Assembly: GCA_900299065.1 (NCBI GenBank)
Contig: OMIJ01000261.1
Location: 1-11,412 of the forward strand
DNA length: 11,412 bases
Reading direction: 5' to 3'
Origin: Hyphomicrobiales bacterium
GTDB taxonomy: Bacteria > Pseudomonadota > Alphaproteobacteria > Rhizobiales > Beijerinckiaceae
The notes below the pieces were generated by a model. That model had not been told where the DNA came from, searched no databases, and saw nothing but the letters and a program-made list of their open reading frames with translations. This document shows positions 1-7,629 of the stretch, piece after piece. Numbering within the stretch: the first letter of the stretch is position 1; every line of letters starts with the position of its first letter. The position numbers and the translations under genes were made by a program.

Positions 1-132
1 ATCTTCGACGGCAGCCAATTCTTCAGCCGAGATTTGACCTGCCGCGCGCTTGGCGCGCGCTTGCTTTAACGGCTCTGTGCGCAGGATTGATCCAACATGA
101 TCTGCGCGAAACGGGGGTGTATGACGTGACAT
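1..132 (-). CDS. MetE-like (cobalamin-independent methionine synthase family) protein, N-terminal 44 codons only
   Basis: Partial gene running off the left edge; only the first 44 residues are visible. They contain PPFRADHVGSILR at about residues 6-18, then a lysine/arginine-rich helix and EELAAVED. This is the typical opening of stand-alone MetE C-terminal-domain proteins (COG0620, YxjG/YxjH-like), zinc enzymes that move a methyl or alkyl group to a thiol. The ATG at 132-130 is set by AAGGAG (144-139), six bases upstream. It starts 30 bp after the livF stop on the same strand, so it is probably the last visible gene of the liv operon. The zinc-binding residues lie outside the window. Paralogues of this family are often not true methionine synthases, so the substrate is left open. 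Family assignment is fairly sure, exact function is not. Confidence 0.72.
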   Translation of the reverse strand, partial: MSRHTPPFRADHVGSILRTEPLKQARAKRAAGQISAEELAAVED

Positions 133-162
133 ATTATACTCCTTGATTGAGAGGGGAAAAAA

Positions 163-888
163 TCAGGACGCAGATCCGGTCTTTCGTTCAGCTACGCCCA
201 AAAGAGAGTGCATAACGGCTTCATCAGCCGCCAAAGCCTTGCTGGTTCCGGAATAAGCCACGCTTCCGCGTTCCAGAATGAGGGCTTGATCCGTCAAGGG
301 AAGAATTTTTCTGGCGCTTTGTTCGACGAGAATGACCGACATGCCTTCATCGCGGATCAATCGCCCCAAAGCTGCGAGCAATTCCTCTACGATGATGGGA
401 GCCAATCCTTCCAGAGGCTCATCGAGAAGCAGCAGGCGAGGATTGAGCGCAAGTGCGCGGCCCATAGCCAGCATTTGCTGTTCGCCGCCGGATAATTGAT
501 TGCCCATATTGCCGCGCCGCTCGGCAAGACGGGGAAACATTGCGAAGATGCGCTCCACAGTCCAGGGGCCGGGGCGTAAAATGGCGGTGAGATTTTCTTC
601 AACGCTGAGTGATTTAAAAATATTTCGCTCTTGCGGGACCCAACCAATACCAGCCTGGGCACGCTGATCAGCTCGAAGGCGCGTCACATCACGCCCCAGC
701 CAGGTGATAGAGCCACCGCGCCAGCGAGTCAGCCCCATGATGGAATTGAGCAAGGTGGTTTTGCCAGCGCCATTGCGACCCAGCAAAGCCATCGACTGAC
801 CCTCTTGGAGCACCAGATCAATATCTGACAAGACAAGCGCCTCGCCATAACCGGCCGAGAGCTTGGTGAGGCGCAGAAGCTCAGACAT
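163..888 (-). CDS. livF: Branched-chain amino acid/HAAT-type ABC transporter ATP-binding protein, LivF-like
   Basis: One of two cytoplasmic ATPases that drive a HAAT-family importer; 241 residues, normal for LivF. Visible motifs are Walker A GRNGAGKT (37-44), Q-loop Q86 in WVPQ, signature LSGGEQQ (132-138), Walker B LLLLDEP (152-158), and LVEQ (187-190) where many ABC proteins have the switch histidine. Glutamine there is usual in LivF and is not a defect. The frame is open further upstream, but ATG at 888-886 is chosen: AGGAGG (903-898) sits nine bases before it, and MSELLRLTKLSAGYG is the canonical LivF start. It overlaps the end of livG by 8 bp, indicating translational coupling. The name reflects family similarity; transported substrates of HAAT systems vary widely (amino acids, amides, urea, aromatic and other organic acids). 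Confidence 0.93.
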   Translation of the reverse strand: MSELLRLTKLSAGYGEALVLSDIDLVLQEGQSMALLGRNGAGKTTLLNSIMGLTRWRGGSITWLGRDVTRLRADQRAQAGIGWVPQERNIFKSLSVEENLTAILRPGPWTVERIFAMFPRLAERRGNMGNQLSGGEQQMLAMGRALALNPRLLLLDEPLEGLAPIIVEELLAALGRLIRDEGMSVILVEQSARKILPLTDQALILERGSVAYSGTSKALAADEAVMHSLLGVAERKTGSAS

Positions 889-1639
889 GAGCAATTTCCT
901 CCTCACCAAGATATACTTGCCGCACACGCGGATCATTGGCGATCTGGCTGGGCGTGCCCTCCATGAACAAGGCGCCATTGACCAGAACGGAAATGGATTT
1001 GGCAAATCGAAAGACCAGATCCATATCATGTTCGATCAAAACAAGCGCAACATCCTTGGGCAGCGCATCAATGACATCCAGAATTTGTCCCCGCTCTGAT
1101 TCTGGAACACCCGCTGCAGGCTCATCAAGCAAAAGAACGCGCGGACGCGCAGCCAAAGCAAGGGCAATCTCAATCAATCTCTGTCGGCCATAGGGAAGGG
1201 ATCCCACACGCTGTGTCATCACATCGGCAAGGCCAAGACGGGTGAGCAATTCCACGCTTTCTTCGACATGATCCTTCCGCGAGCCGACTGGATGCAATAA
1301 ATGCGCACCAGAGGATTGACGTTCGGCAATCGCGATCATCAAAGTCTGCAAAGGTGTGAGATCAACAAAAAGCTGGTTGATCTGAAAAGTGCGGGCCAAT
1401 CCAGAAATAGCGCGGCGGCGCGACGTCCAATTGGTTATATCTTGCCCATCAAGCCAGATTGAACCGGAGCTTGGTTGCAAAACACCCGAAAGAAGGTTGA
1501 CGAAAGTGGTCTTGCCCGCGCCATTGGGCCCGATCAACGCATGGCGCGCGCCGGCTTTGAGCTGGAAGGAGACATTGTCTGTCGCCTTTAGGCCGCCAAA
1601 GGATTTGCTGAGATTTTTCGTTTCAAGAACGATCGACAT
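881..1639 (-). CDS. livG: Branched-chain amino acid/HAAT-type ABC transporter ATP-binding protein, LivG-like
   Basis: Second ATPase of the importer, 252 residues from the chosen ATG. Motifs: Walker A GPNGAGKT (37-44), Q-loop Q86 in TFQ, LivG-type signature LPYGRQR (148-154), Walker B VLLLDEP (168-174) followed by AAGVPESE, and H-loop LIEHD with His204. Two starts are possible. A GTG at 1645 makes a GTGA overlap with the livM stop, but GGGAG (1652-1648) is only two bases from it. The ATG at 1639 has the same GGGAG eight bases upstream and is preferred. The difference is two residues. The gene lies between livM and livF in the usual liv order, and its product should pair with LivF on the LivH/LivM membrane dimer. 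Confidence 0.93.
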   Translation of the reverse strand: MSIVLETKNLSKSFGGLKATDNVSFQLKAGARHALIGPNGAGKTTFVNLLSGVLQPSSGSIWLDGQDITNWTSRRRAISGLARTFQINQLFVDLTPLQTLMIAIAERQSSGAHLLHPVGSRKDHVEESVELLTRLGLADVMTQRVGSLPYGRQRLIEIALALAARPRVLLLDEPAAGVPESERGQILDVIDALPKDVALVLIEHDMDLVFRFAKSISVLVNGALFMEGTPSQIANDPRVRQVYLGEEEIAHV

Positions 1640-1641
1640 GC

Positions 1642-2679
1642 TCACGACTCCCGCGATGAAGAGGGCGGGCCCATGAGATTGGGCGCATAGCGATCACGCA
1701 AATGACGCAACAGGCCGAGTAATCCACCACGGATGAAGAGTACCAGCAGCAAGAGCACAATGCCGAGCCAAAATTGCCAATATTGCGGCGTGATATTGCC
1801 CAGCACATCCTGCATGACACGAAACACAAAGGCGCCGACAAAGCCGCCGTACAGATAGCCCGCGCCGCCAAAGATCAGGATCAGCAGAGCATCAGCCGAG
1901 CGATGAAAAGCCACCATATCGAGCGAGGCAAATTGCGTGGTCTGAGCGAGCAAGGCCCCGGCAACACCGGCCATCATTGCGGCAATTGTATAGACCATGA
2001 CGAGGCGCTCATTGACCGGCAGACCAATGGCTCTGGCGCGCAGAGGATTGCCCTTGATCGCCAGCAGGGACAGGCCGAAGGGGGCATGCATGAATTGGCG
2101 CGCAATGACAAACATGACGAAAACGACCACATAGCAATAAACGAAAGACACTTTGCCAAAGATGTCGAAATCCCAATTGCCCAAAATGGGAGCGATGAGA
2201 ACGCCCTGCAAACCATCGGAGCCACCGGTGAGCCATTTAAGCTTGTTGGCGAGCTCTTCAATCATCAGCGCGACGCCCAGCGTCACCATCAAACGTGTGA
2301 GATCAGAGCCGCGCAGCACCAGAAAGCTTGTCGCAAATCCTACAAGGCCAGAGACGAGCGCCGCGCCAATTAATCCGATCAAGGGATCACTCAAAGGCGC
2401 TGTGCCCATGCCCCATTTTCCCATAAGAGCCGCAGTATAGGCACCAAGACCAAAGAAAGCGCCCTGCCCCAATGTCACAATGCCGGCAAAGCCGAGCACC
2501 AGATCAATCGACAAAGCAAGAAGGGCCAGGATCAGGATTTCGCTGAGCAGTGAGAGCTTGGAGGGAAACAGAACATAGAGCGAGGCCAGCGCAAGCCAGA
2601 ACAGGATTTCCGGCCATTTCCATCTGGCTTGTTTGAGCAAAGTCTGTTGCATGTCTTGTGCGGAATGGGAGGCACTCAT
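1642..2679 (-). CDS. livM: Branched-chain amino acid/HAAT-type ABC transporter permease, LivM-like
   Basis: Inner-membrane permease subunit, 345 residues. A hydrophilic N-terminus of about 25 residues is followed by many hydrophobic segments (roughly eight to ten). LivM hallmarks are LGQGAFFGLGAY (70-81), LTGGSDGL (150-157), and the cytoplasmic coupling segment from AIKGNPLRARAIGLP through MAGVAGALL (about 205-242), corresponding to the EAA loop. The C-terminus is a short hydrophilic serine-rich tail. The start ATG overlaps the livH stop as ATGA (2679-2676), which fixes it and implies coupled translation; a GGGGGA run lies just upstream. No frameshift or missing segment is seen. The substrate cannot be deduced from the permease by eye. 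Confidence 0.92.
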   Translation of the reverse strand: MSASHSAQDMQQTLLKQARWKWPEILFWLALASLYVLFPSKLSLLSEILILALLALSIDLVLGFAGIVTLGQGAFFGLGAYTAALMGKWGMGTAPLSDPLIGLIGAALVSGLVGFATSFLVLRGSDLTRLMVTLGVALMIEELANKLKWLTGGSDGLQGVLIAPILGNWDFDIFGKVSFVYCYVVVFVMFVIARQFMHAPFGLSLLAIKGNPLRARAIGLPVNERLVMVYTIAAMMAGVAGALLAQTTQFASLDMVAFHRSADALLILIFGGAGYLYGGFVGAFVFRVMQDVLGNITPQYWQFWLGIVLLLLVLFIRGGLLGLLRHLRDRYAPNLMGPPSSSRES

Positions 2680-3536
2680 TTTGATCCCCCGCGCACGAAC
2701 AGTCCCTGCGGACGCAAGATCAGCACCACAACCATTATGGTGTAAATGATGAAGCCGCCGATGGAGGGGATGAAATATTTACCCGTGACATCGGCCACGC
2801 CCAGCAGAATAGACGCAAAGAAGGGCCCGGTGATCGTGCTTGTGCCACCAACCGAAATGACAACCAGAAAGAGGATCATATATTTGAGCGGAAAGGCTGG
2901 ATCTATGCTCAATATGCCCGTGCCCAAAGCCCCGCCAAGGCCTGCAAGGCCGGAGCCTATGGCAAAGGTAATGGTGAAAATGCGCGCCACATCAATGCCC
3001 ATGCCACGCGCCACGCGCCCATCATCCACCGCTGCGCGCAAACGAGCGCCAAAGCGGGTGTGAATGAGTGCATATTGCAGACCCATAGCTAGAAGACCGC
3101 AAATGACAATGACAAAGAGCCGATAGATCCCGACACTGGCCCCCAGAAGATCAATGCGTCCCTGTAGACCTGCCGGCAGAATAACATTTTGCGGATTGGC
3201 CCCCATGAAATAATCAACACTGGCCATAGCCACAAAGATCAATCCGATCGAGAATAAAACCTGTTCGAGGTGCGTTTTCTCATAAAGGCGGACGTAAAGT
3301 GTGCGCTCAAGCACGACACCTATCAGCGCACAAACGAGGAAAGCCGCCGGCAGGCAAAGATAGAAGGAAACGCCGAGGCGGTTCATTAGCAAGGCGGTGA
3401 CATATCCCCCTGCCATAGCAAAAGCGCCATGGGCTAGATTGATGAAATTCATCAATCCCAAAGTGACGCACAAGCCGACAGCTAGGATGAACAGCAGCAT
3501 GCCATAGGCGAGGCCATCGAACAGAATTGTGAGCAC
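2676..3536 (-). CDS. livH: Branched-chain amino acid/HAAT-type ABC transporter permease, LivH-like
   Basis: Inner-membrane permease subunit, 286 residues, partner of LivM. It shows the LivH signature GLMNFINLAHGAFAMAGGY (27-45), about eight hydrophobic segments, and a coupling loop at about 163-204 (GARLRAAVDD through GSGLAGLGGAL). The start is GTG at 3536-3534, with GGGGA about five bases upstream; the N-terminus MLTILFDGLAYGML is typical of LivH, so the next in-frame ATG would cut the first helix. It is the first gene of the tight livHMGF block and lies 138 bp downstream of the SDR gene on the same strand. No livK-type binding-protein gene is adjacent, so it must be elsewhere or beyond the left edge. 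Confidence 0.92.
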   Translation of the reverse strand: MLTILFDGLAYGMLLFILAVGLCVTLGLMNFINLAHGAFAMAGGYVTALLMNRLGVSFYLCLPAAFLVCALIGVVLERTLYVRLYEKTHLEQVLFSIGLIFVAMASVDYFMGANPQNVILPAGLQGRIDLLGASVGIYRLFVIVICGLLAMGLQYALIHTRFGARLRAAVDDGRVARGMGIDVARIFTITFAIGSGLAGLGGALGTGILSIDPAFPLKYMILFLVVISVGGTSTITGPFFASILLGVADVTGKYFIPSIGGFIIYTIMVVVLILRPQGLFVRGGSK

Positions 3537-3561
3537 GTAAATCCCCGTACCAACTTAGGCA

Positions 3562-3595
3562 TTTTGGGCCTCAGGCAGTTCGACCGTGCCCAAAA
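3562..3595. repeat. Inverted repeat between the SDR gene and livH
   Basis: TTTTGGGC at 3562-3569 and its exact complement GCCCAAAA at 3588-3595 are separated by 18 bases. The repeat lies in the 138-bp gap between the SDR stop and the livH start, about 26 bp before the GTG. A second weaker pair, GCAAAA (3612-3617) and TTTTGC (3625-3630), is next to it. Neither is followed by a convincing T-run on the minus strand, so an operator or an mRNA-processing hairpin is as likely as a terminator. The function is inferred, not shown. Confidence 0.4.
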
Positions 3596-3674
3596 GCGGC
3601 GGCTGATACAAGCAAAAAAACAGCTTTTGCAGGCCCCATCCCAAGCGGCGCGACCCCTATTTTGGCCCACTTGC

Positions 3675-4523
3675 CTATTGAGACAAGGGCATGCGCAAAA
3701 CAGGCGGTTCCAAGGCCTGGGCCGCCGCTTGCTCGGGCGGCAAGCTGACATCCCATAATTTGCCAACGAATCTGCAGGCGGTGACTTCGTCAGACAAAGT
3801 GGAGGCTAGCCAGAGCATGGGCGCAATCATCACATCGGGCTGCAGTATTTTGCGACCCGTCGCGGCCATATCGGCTCGTGTCGGGGCGCTGACAAAATCC
3901 GTATCCACCGCCCCGCCGGGGATCAGCGAATTGACCGTAACCCCCGAGCCAGCCAGATCCTGTGCCCAGATCAGGGTCTCTGTTTCAATGGCCGCTTTGC
4001 TCACGCCATAGGGCGAGTTCATGTGCCGCTGCATAGTCGACAGAGATGTGGTGACATTCACAATCCGACCCCAACCCGCTGCAATCAGATGCGGGGCAGC
4101 AGCATGGCTCATGAAATAAGTGCCCGTCACATTGGTGGTGATGACATCCGCCCAGGCGCGCGGATCCGTCTGCCAGAATTTCATGGAAGAGGTCTGCGCC
4201 GCCCGCTCAACATGCACAGGCCCCTTGCCGGCATTATTGACCAGAATATCCAGACCACCAAAGCGCTCGATACACATTGCAACTGCTCTGCGACACTGAT
4301 CGAGATTGGTAATGTCACAGGCCAGACCCTGAGCGGGACCAGCACCCGCCACACCCTGCACAGATAAAGCCGCTGTTTGCGCTTTCACGCCATCAAGATC
4401 AACAAAGAGCACAGCCGCGCCAGCTTTTGACAGAGCCAGCGCCATAGCGCGGCCAAGCCCTGCTGCTGCGCCTGTCACCAGAGCACATCTGCCCTCAAGC
4501 CTGATGTCCGAAACTTGCTGCAC
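3675..4523 (-). CDS. SDR family NAD(P)-dependent oxidoreductase
   Basis: Classical short-chain dehydrogenase/reductase, 282 residues. The Rossmann glycine motif TGAAAGLG is at 18-25, an acidic VDLD (41-44) at the end of strand 2 suggests NAD rather than NADP, and NNAG is at 96-99. The catalytic set is Asn131 (NVTG), Ser160 or Ser162 (TTSLS), Tyr172 and Lys176 (YGVSK), with IPGG at 201-204. A C-terminal tail of about 35 residues extends past the core with RFVGKLWDVSLPP. The start is GTG at 4523, supported by GGAGG (4535-4531) seven bases upstream; the ATG at 4537 is out of frame. It reads away from the MmgE/PrpD gene across a 151-bp shared promoter region and towards livHMGF, so it probably oxidises a hydroxy intermediate of the imported compound. 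The substrate is unknown. Confidence 0.88.
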   Translation of the reverse strand: MQQVSDIRLEGRCALVTGAAAGLGRAMALALSKAGAAVLFVDLDGVKAQTAALSVQGVAGAGPAQGLACDITNLDQCRRAVAMCIERFGGLDILVNNAGKGPVHVERAAQTSSMKFWQTDPRAWADVITTNVTGTYFMSHAAAPHLIAAGWGRIVNVTTSLSTMQRHMNSPYGVSKAAIETETLIWAQDLAGSGVTVNSLIPGGAVDTDFVSAPTRADMAATGRKILQPDVMIAPMLWLASTLSDEVTACRFVGKLWDVSLPPEQAAAQALEPPVLRMPLSQ

Positions 4524-4549
4524 TCTTGAGCCTCCATGGCCGCCCCTTT

Positions 4550-4576
4550 GCCAGAAGGCTAAGCTAGCCCTTTGGC
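4550..4576. promoter_or_regulatory. Imperfect palindrome in the divergent SDR / mmgE-prpD promoter region, candidate operator
   Basis: GCCAGAAGGCTA (4550-4561), then AGC, then TAGCCCTTTGGC (4565-4576). Ten of twelve positions are complementary and the inner GGCTA/TAGCC core is perfect. It is the strongest dyad in the 151-bp region between the two divergent genes, 27 bp upstream of the SDR start and about 100 bp upstream of the MmgE/PrpD start. The position suits a repressor or activator site controlling both arms. No clear -35/-10 pair could be assigned here. The role is inference from symmetry and position. Confidence 0.42.
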
Positions 4577-4674
4577 CTTGTCATCTCTCAACAGCAGGCA
4601 CGCACCATTGTTCAGCCAGACATCCGGCTCTAAACTGCTAAAAAACACAGCCATCCAAAGGAAACGGCCCGCCT

Positions 4675-6078
4675 ATGAAATCCGCCCCCCTGCTCTATCA
4701 ATTGGCGCAAAGCCTGCGCAGTTTTGATCCCGCTGCTCTGCCCAAGGACATTTGCCAGCAAGCCAAATTGCTGGTGCTGGACTCGATCGGCTGCGCCCTG
4801 ATTACGCAAGAGGAGCCGGAAGTTCGCCATGTCCTCAAAGCACTTGAGGCCCTGGGTGGCGCCGAGCAAGCCACGCTGATCGGCACGGCACAAAAAACCT
4901 CTGTCTTGCAGGCCGTTTTAGCAAACGAGATTTTGGTTCGCTATCTCGATCTCAATGATTTCACCTTGAGTGTTTCGAAACAGGGCCTGCGCATTGCAGG
5001 TCATCCCAGCGACAATATCCCTGTGGCTCTGGCCATGGGCGAGGCCTATGGCGCCAGCGGGCGCGACGTACTGAGCGCGATTGTGCTGGGCTATGACATA
5101 TTCGCCCGTATGCGTTTTCTCTTCGATTCGCATAATCAATGGGACGGCACAAGCGCCTCCGGCCTTGTCGCGGCGGCCATGTCGGGCCTGCTGATGGCGC
5201 TCGATGAGACTCAATTGAGTGAAGCACTCGCTTTGGGCGCGATGCGCTCGGCTACGCCCAGACTGGTGCGCCGCGGCCATATCACAGCTGCCAAATTTCT
5301 CGCTAATCCACTCATTGCGCAATCAGGCGTATTGGCTGCGCTTTTGGCTGCTGGAGGGATGAGCGGACCACAAGCCATCTATGAAGATGAGGATGGTCTT
5401 GCCTGTCTGTTTCGCAAAGATGCAGATCTTCAATATCTCACGCAAGCTTTCAGCGCACCCTTTGCGATTGAACAGGCCTATGTGAAAGCTTTTCCCTGTC
5501 TTGCAACAGGACAAGCGGAAACTGCTGCCGCCATTAAAATGCATCACCTGCTGGGCGGACGCATAGATCATATTGAGCGCTTTGATGTCATTATGGCTGA
5601 TTATCCCATGGTGCATGAACAACAAAGCGATCCTGCGCGCCGTCATCCAGACTCCCGCGAGGCGGCTGATCACAGTTTTTATTTTCTTGCTGCTATTGGC
5701 CTCATGGATGGCACATTGACCATGCGCTCTTATGACCATGAGCGCTGGTTGCAACCGGCCATTGTTGATCTCATGGCCAAAGGCCAAATGCGGGTTGATC
5801 CAGCCCTCAATCTGCGCGCACCCTTATCCTATCCCTGCGCCATTGAAGTTTTGCTCACAGACGGCACTATTCATCGCACGCAAGTCGATTATGCGCCGGG
5901 ACATTCCACAGGCCTGCTGGAGGAGAGCGCTGTTGTTGAAAAGTTTGATCGCCTGACCCAATCAATTATCAGCAAGCGACGCCAGGAACAGATTATCAGC
6001 CAGGTCCTGAGCCTGGACAAGCTCGAGCGGATCGATTCCCTGATGGCGCTGTGCGGCAATCTCACACAGGCTGAATAG
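4675..6078 (+). CDS. MmgE/PrpD family protein (2-methylcitrate dehydratase-like)
   Basis: 467 residues, full length for the family, which includes 2-methylcitrate dehydratase PrpD, cis-aconitate decarboxylase, iminodisuccinate epimerase and many uncharacterised dehydratases or isomerases. Family landmarks in order: AKLLVLDSIGCAL (30-42), YLDLNDF (90-96), HPSDNIPVALAMGEA (110-124), WDGTSASG (156-163, the WDxT variant of this loop), AAKFLANP (205-212), KAFPCLATGQ (271-280) and ADHSFYFLAAIGLMDG (331-346). The N- and C-terminal parts form the helical domain around a lid domain. The start ATG has only a weak, distant AAAGGA twelve bases upstream; no better start was found. It is divergent from the SDR gene, with a GlcG-like gene downstream. 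Family membership is firm; the reaction is not, since the surroundings lack prpB/prpC and therefore argue against the methylcitrate cycle. Confidence 0.88.
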   Translation: MKSAPLLYQLAQSLRSFDPAALPKDICQQAKLLVLDSIGCALITQEEPEVRHVLKALEALGGAEQATLIGTAQKTSVLQAVLANEILVRYLDLNDFTLSVSKQGLRIAGHPSDNIPVALAMGEAYGASGRDVLSAIVLGYDIFARMRFLFDSHNQWDGTSASGLVAAAMSGLLMALDETQLSEALALGAMRSATPRLVRRGHITAAKFLANPLIAQSGVLAALLAAGGMSGPQAIYEDEDGLACLFRKDADLQYLTQAFSAPFAIEQAYVKAFPCLATGQAETAAAIKMHHLLGGRIDHIERFDVIMADYPMVHEQQSDPARRHPDSREAADHSFYFLAAIGLMDGTLTMRSYDHERWLQPAIVDLMAKGQMRVDPALNLRAPLSYPCAIEVLLTDGTIHRTQVDYAPGHSTGLLEESAVVEKFDRLTQSIISKRRQEQIISQVLSLDKLERIDSLMALCGNLTQAE

Positions 6079-6110
6079 ACCCTCTCATCAACAGGCCTTT
6101 AAGACCTCAT

Positions 6111-6140
6111 TTGGTGGATTTTGTCGATTGCGGCTATAGT
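6111..6140 (+). promoter_or_regulatory. Possible sigma-70-type promoter before the GlcG/HbpS-like gene
   Basis: TATAGT (6135-6140, five of six matches to the consensus -10) is preceded by TTGGTG (6111-6116) with an 18-bp spacer. The -35 match is poor (three of six). It lies in the 102-bp gap between the MmgE/PrpD gene and the downstream small gene, about 40 bp before the GTG. The small gene may therefore have its own transcript as well as read-through. Weak evidence. Confidence 0.25.
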
Positions 6141-6180
6141 AGAGCCCTGCCTGCGGGCACCCCTAAAAGAGGAATTTCAC

Positions 6181-6585
6181 GTGTATACGCAACTTGTTCT
6201 CTCCATCGATGATGCCCACAAAATGGCTGCGGCTGCGCGCGCCGAAGCCAAGGCCCAAGGCTGGTCTGTCGTGATTGCGATTGTCGATGATGGTGGCCAT
6301 CTGGTCTATTTGGAACGCCTTGACGGAACTCAAAAGGCATCTTCCACGATTGCAGTTGAAAAGGCGCGCACAGCCATCATGTTCAAGCGCCCTTCAAAGG
6401 TGCTGGAAGATGCTGTTGCCGGTGGCCGTGTTGCGATCATGAGCTTGTCAGGCGTCACTCCAGTTGAAGGCGGATTACCGATTGTCGTCGATGGACAGTT
6501 CCTTGGAGCGATTGGCGTGTCAGGCGTTCAATCCTCGCAAGATGCACAAGTCGCGCGCGCGGGACTTGAAGCGCTGCAAGGCTGA
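6181..6585 (+). CDS. GlcG/HbpS (DUF336) family protein
   Basis: A 134-residue protein, the normal size for the GlcG/HbpS fold. It shows IVDDGGHLVYLERLDG (34-49), AVEKARTA (58-65), and the conserved C-terminal run PVEGGLPIVVDGQFLGAIGVSG (94-115) followed by a QDAQVA helix. Members include heme-binding HbpS, GlcG of glycolate operons and PduO C-terminal domains; they are accessory proteins found beside many catabolic operons, and their role is often unclear. The frame is open 60 bp further upstream, but GTG at 6181 is chosen because GAGGA lies seven bases before it and YTQLVLSIDDA is where family similarity begins. No signal peptide is seen, so it is predicted to be cytoplasmic. It follows the MmgE/PrpD gene after 102 bp and converges on hisG. 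Confidence 0.85.
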   Translation: MYTQLVLSIDDAHKMAAAARAEAKAQGWSVVIAIVDDGGHLVYLERLDGTQKASSTIAVEKARTAIMFKRPSKVLEDAVAGGRVAIMSLSGVTPVEGGLPIVVDGQFLGAIGVSGVQSSQDAQVARAGLEALQG

Positions 6586-6603
6586 ATGTTGCAAAACGAG
6601 AGC

Positions 6604-6633
6604 GGCAAGGCTTCAGTTCGCGCAAGCCTTGCC
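6604..6633. terminator. Convergent inverted repeat between the GlcG-like gene and hisG, probable bidirectional terminator
   Basis: GGCAAGGCTT (6604-6613) and AAGCCTTGCC (6624-6633) form a perfect 10-bp stem with a 10-base loop. It sits 18 bp after the GlcG-like stop and 12 bp from the hisG stop, the only space between the convergent genes. Neither side carries a proper T-run, so termination would be of the imperfect or Rho-assisted kind. Position and symmetry make a terminator the best reading. Confidence 0.6.
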
Positions 6634-6645
6634 CCCGCCTTATAA

Positions 6646-7629
6646 TCAGGGAAGACGTGCGATCAGCTTGTCAAACAGCGGATTGCGCGCTCCGAAAATA
6701 TAATCCAGCGTCTCCACTGTCACATGCTCGGCGCCTTGCATCACTAGCCAATCGGCGAGTGCAGGCACACCTGCCTTGGGGCAGATCAAGGTCAGCGGGC
6801 CATCGGCATTTGTTCCAAATGGCGCGCGGGCGGCAAAAGTTTTGGCTGCATCTTCAATCAACCGTGCTCTGGGTCCCGCGATAAAGGCCCTTACTTGCCG
6901 CGAGGTACGCGCATCTTCTTCCGCAGCAATTCGAGAGAGAATCCGCCTTGCAGTTTCCCGCGTGACATCGGTCCAAGCGGCATTCAGGGAAGCAACGAGG
7001 TTGGCCTCAGAGCGCAGGATGATTCCATCCTCCAGCACTTTGAGCGCATTGGCGGCGAGTGTTGCACCCGTAGTTGTGATATCAACAATGATCTCGGCCT
7101 GACCGGCTGCAGGCGCGCCTTCGGTCGCGCCAAGAGATTCAACGATGCGATAATCAGCAACACCCATCTGATCGAAATAAGTGCGGGTTAGATTGATATA
7201 TTTGGTAGCCACACGCATGCGCGCACCACGCCGCGCGCGAAAGGCAGAGGCGACATCTTCCAAATCGGCCATGGTCTTGACGTCAATCCAGGCCTGCGGC
7301 ACAGCGACAACCACATTGGCATGACCAAAGCCCAATGGGGTGAGAATCTCAACACGCGCATCGGCATCGAGCACATTTTCGCGAATAAGGTCCTCGCCAG
7401 TGACACCCATATGCACGGAGCCAGAGGCAAGATGTGAGACAATCTCGGATGCCGACAAAAACGCGATTTCTACACCTGCCATGCCCGCAATCGTGCCGCG
7501 ATAATCGCGCACACCACGTCCTTGCACGAGCTGCAGGCCAGCGCGCGCAAAAAAGGCTGCGGCATTTTCTTGCAGCCGCCCTTTAGAAGGAACGGCGATG
7601 ACAAAATTATCCTTGCTTGTCATGTTCAC
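6646..7629 (-). CDS. hisG: ATP phosphoribosyltransferase HisG
   Basis: First committed step of histidine synthesis: ATP plus PRPP gives phosphoribosyl-ATP, in the cytoplasm. 327 residues. Visible motifs are [13 protein letters not shown] (11-23), MGVTGED (74-80), and the PRPP-binding signature [13 protein letters not shown] (179-191). About 100 residues follow the catalytic core ([13 protein letters not shown] to the end). This is longer than the short HisG form (about 210-230) that normally works with HisZ, but matches the roughly 320-327-residue alphaproteobacterial type as I recall it. The start is GTG at 7629, overlapping the hisZ stop as GTGA; an in-frame ATG at 7623 is the alternative. 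Coupling to hisZ fits the HisG-HisZ complex, in which HisZ is needed for activity and feedback control by histidine. Confidence 0.95.
   Translation of the reverse strand: MNMTSKDNFVIAVPSKGRLQENAAAFFARAGLQLVQGRGVRDYRGTIAGMAGVEIAFLSASEIVSHLASGSVHMGVTGEDLIRENVLDADARVEILTPLGFGHANVVVAVPQAWIDVKTMADLEDVASAFRARRGARMRVATKYINLTRTYFDQMGVADYRIVESLGATEGAPAAGQAEIIVDITTTGATLAANALKVLEDGIILRSEANLVASLNAAWTDVTRETARRILSRIAAEEDARTSRQVRAFIAGPRARLIEDAAKTFAARAPFGTNADGPLTLICPKAGVPALADWLVMQGAEHVTVETLDYIFGARNPLFDKLIARLP

Noticed and set aside
316..324. Glutamine instead of the H-loop histidine in LivF as a possible inactivating change
   Set aside because: LVEQ is the normal form in LivF proteins; all other ATPase motifs are intact.
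889..1029. In-frame N-terminal extension of livF giving a 288-residue protein
   Set aside because: The extra 47 residues lie antisense-free inside the livG coding region, have no LivF similarity, and the ATG at 888 has AGGAGG at good distance.
1774..2373. 199-codon plus-strand frame antisense to livM
   Set aside because: The protein is a polar, His/Gln/Arg-rich mirror of membrane-protein codons; livM on the other strand is clearly the gene.
4596..4612. Sigma-54-like AGGCACG...TTGT upstream of the MmgE/PrpD gene
   Set aside because: The spacing between the -24 and -12 elements is off by one and the -12 GC is GT; no enhancer-binding regulator is visible.
5140..5163. Loss of the usual histidine in the PrpD active-site loop (WDGTSASG)
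   Set aside because: A WDxT form of this loop is common in MmgE/PrpD proteins, so it marks a subfamily and not a dead enzyme.
6121..6180. Longer GlcG-like protein from a TTG at 6121
   Set aside because: No ribosome-binding site for it; the extra 20 residues do not look like the family, while GTG 6181 has GAGGA seven bases upstream.
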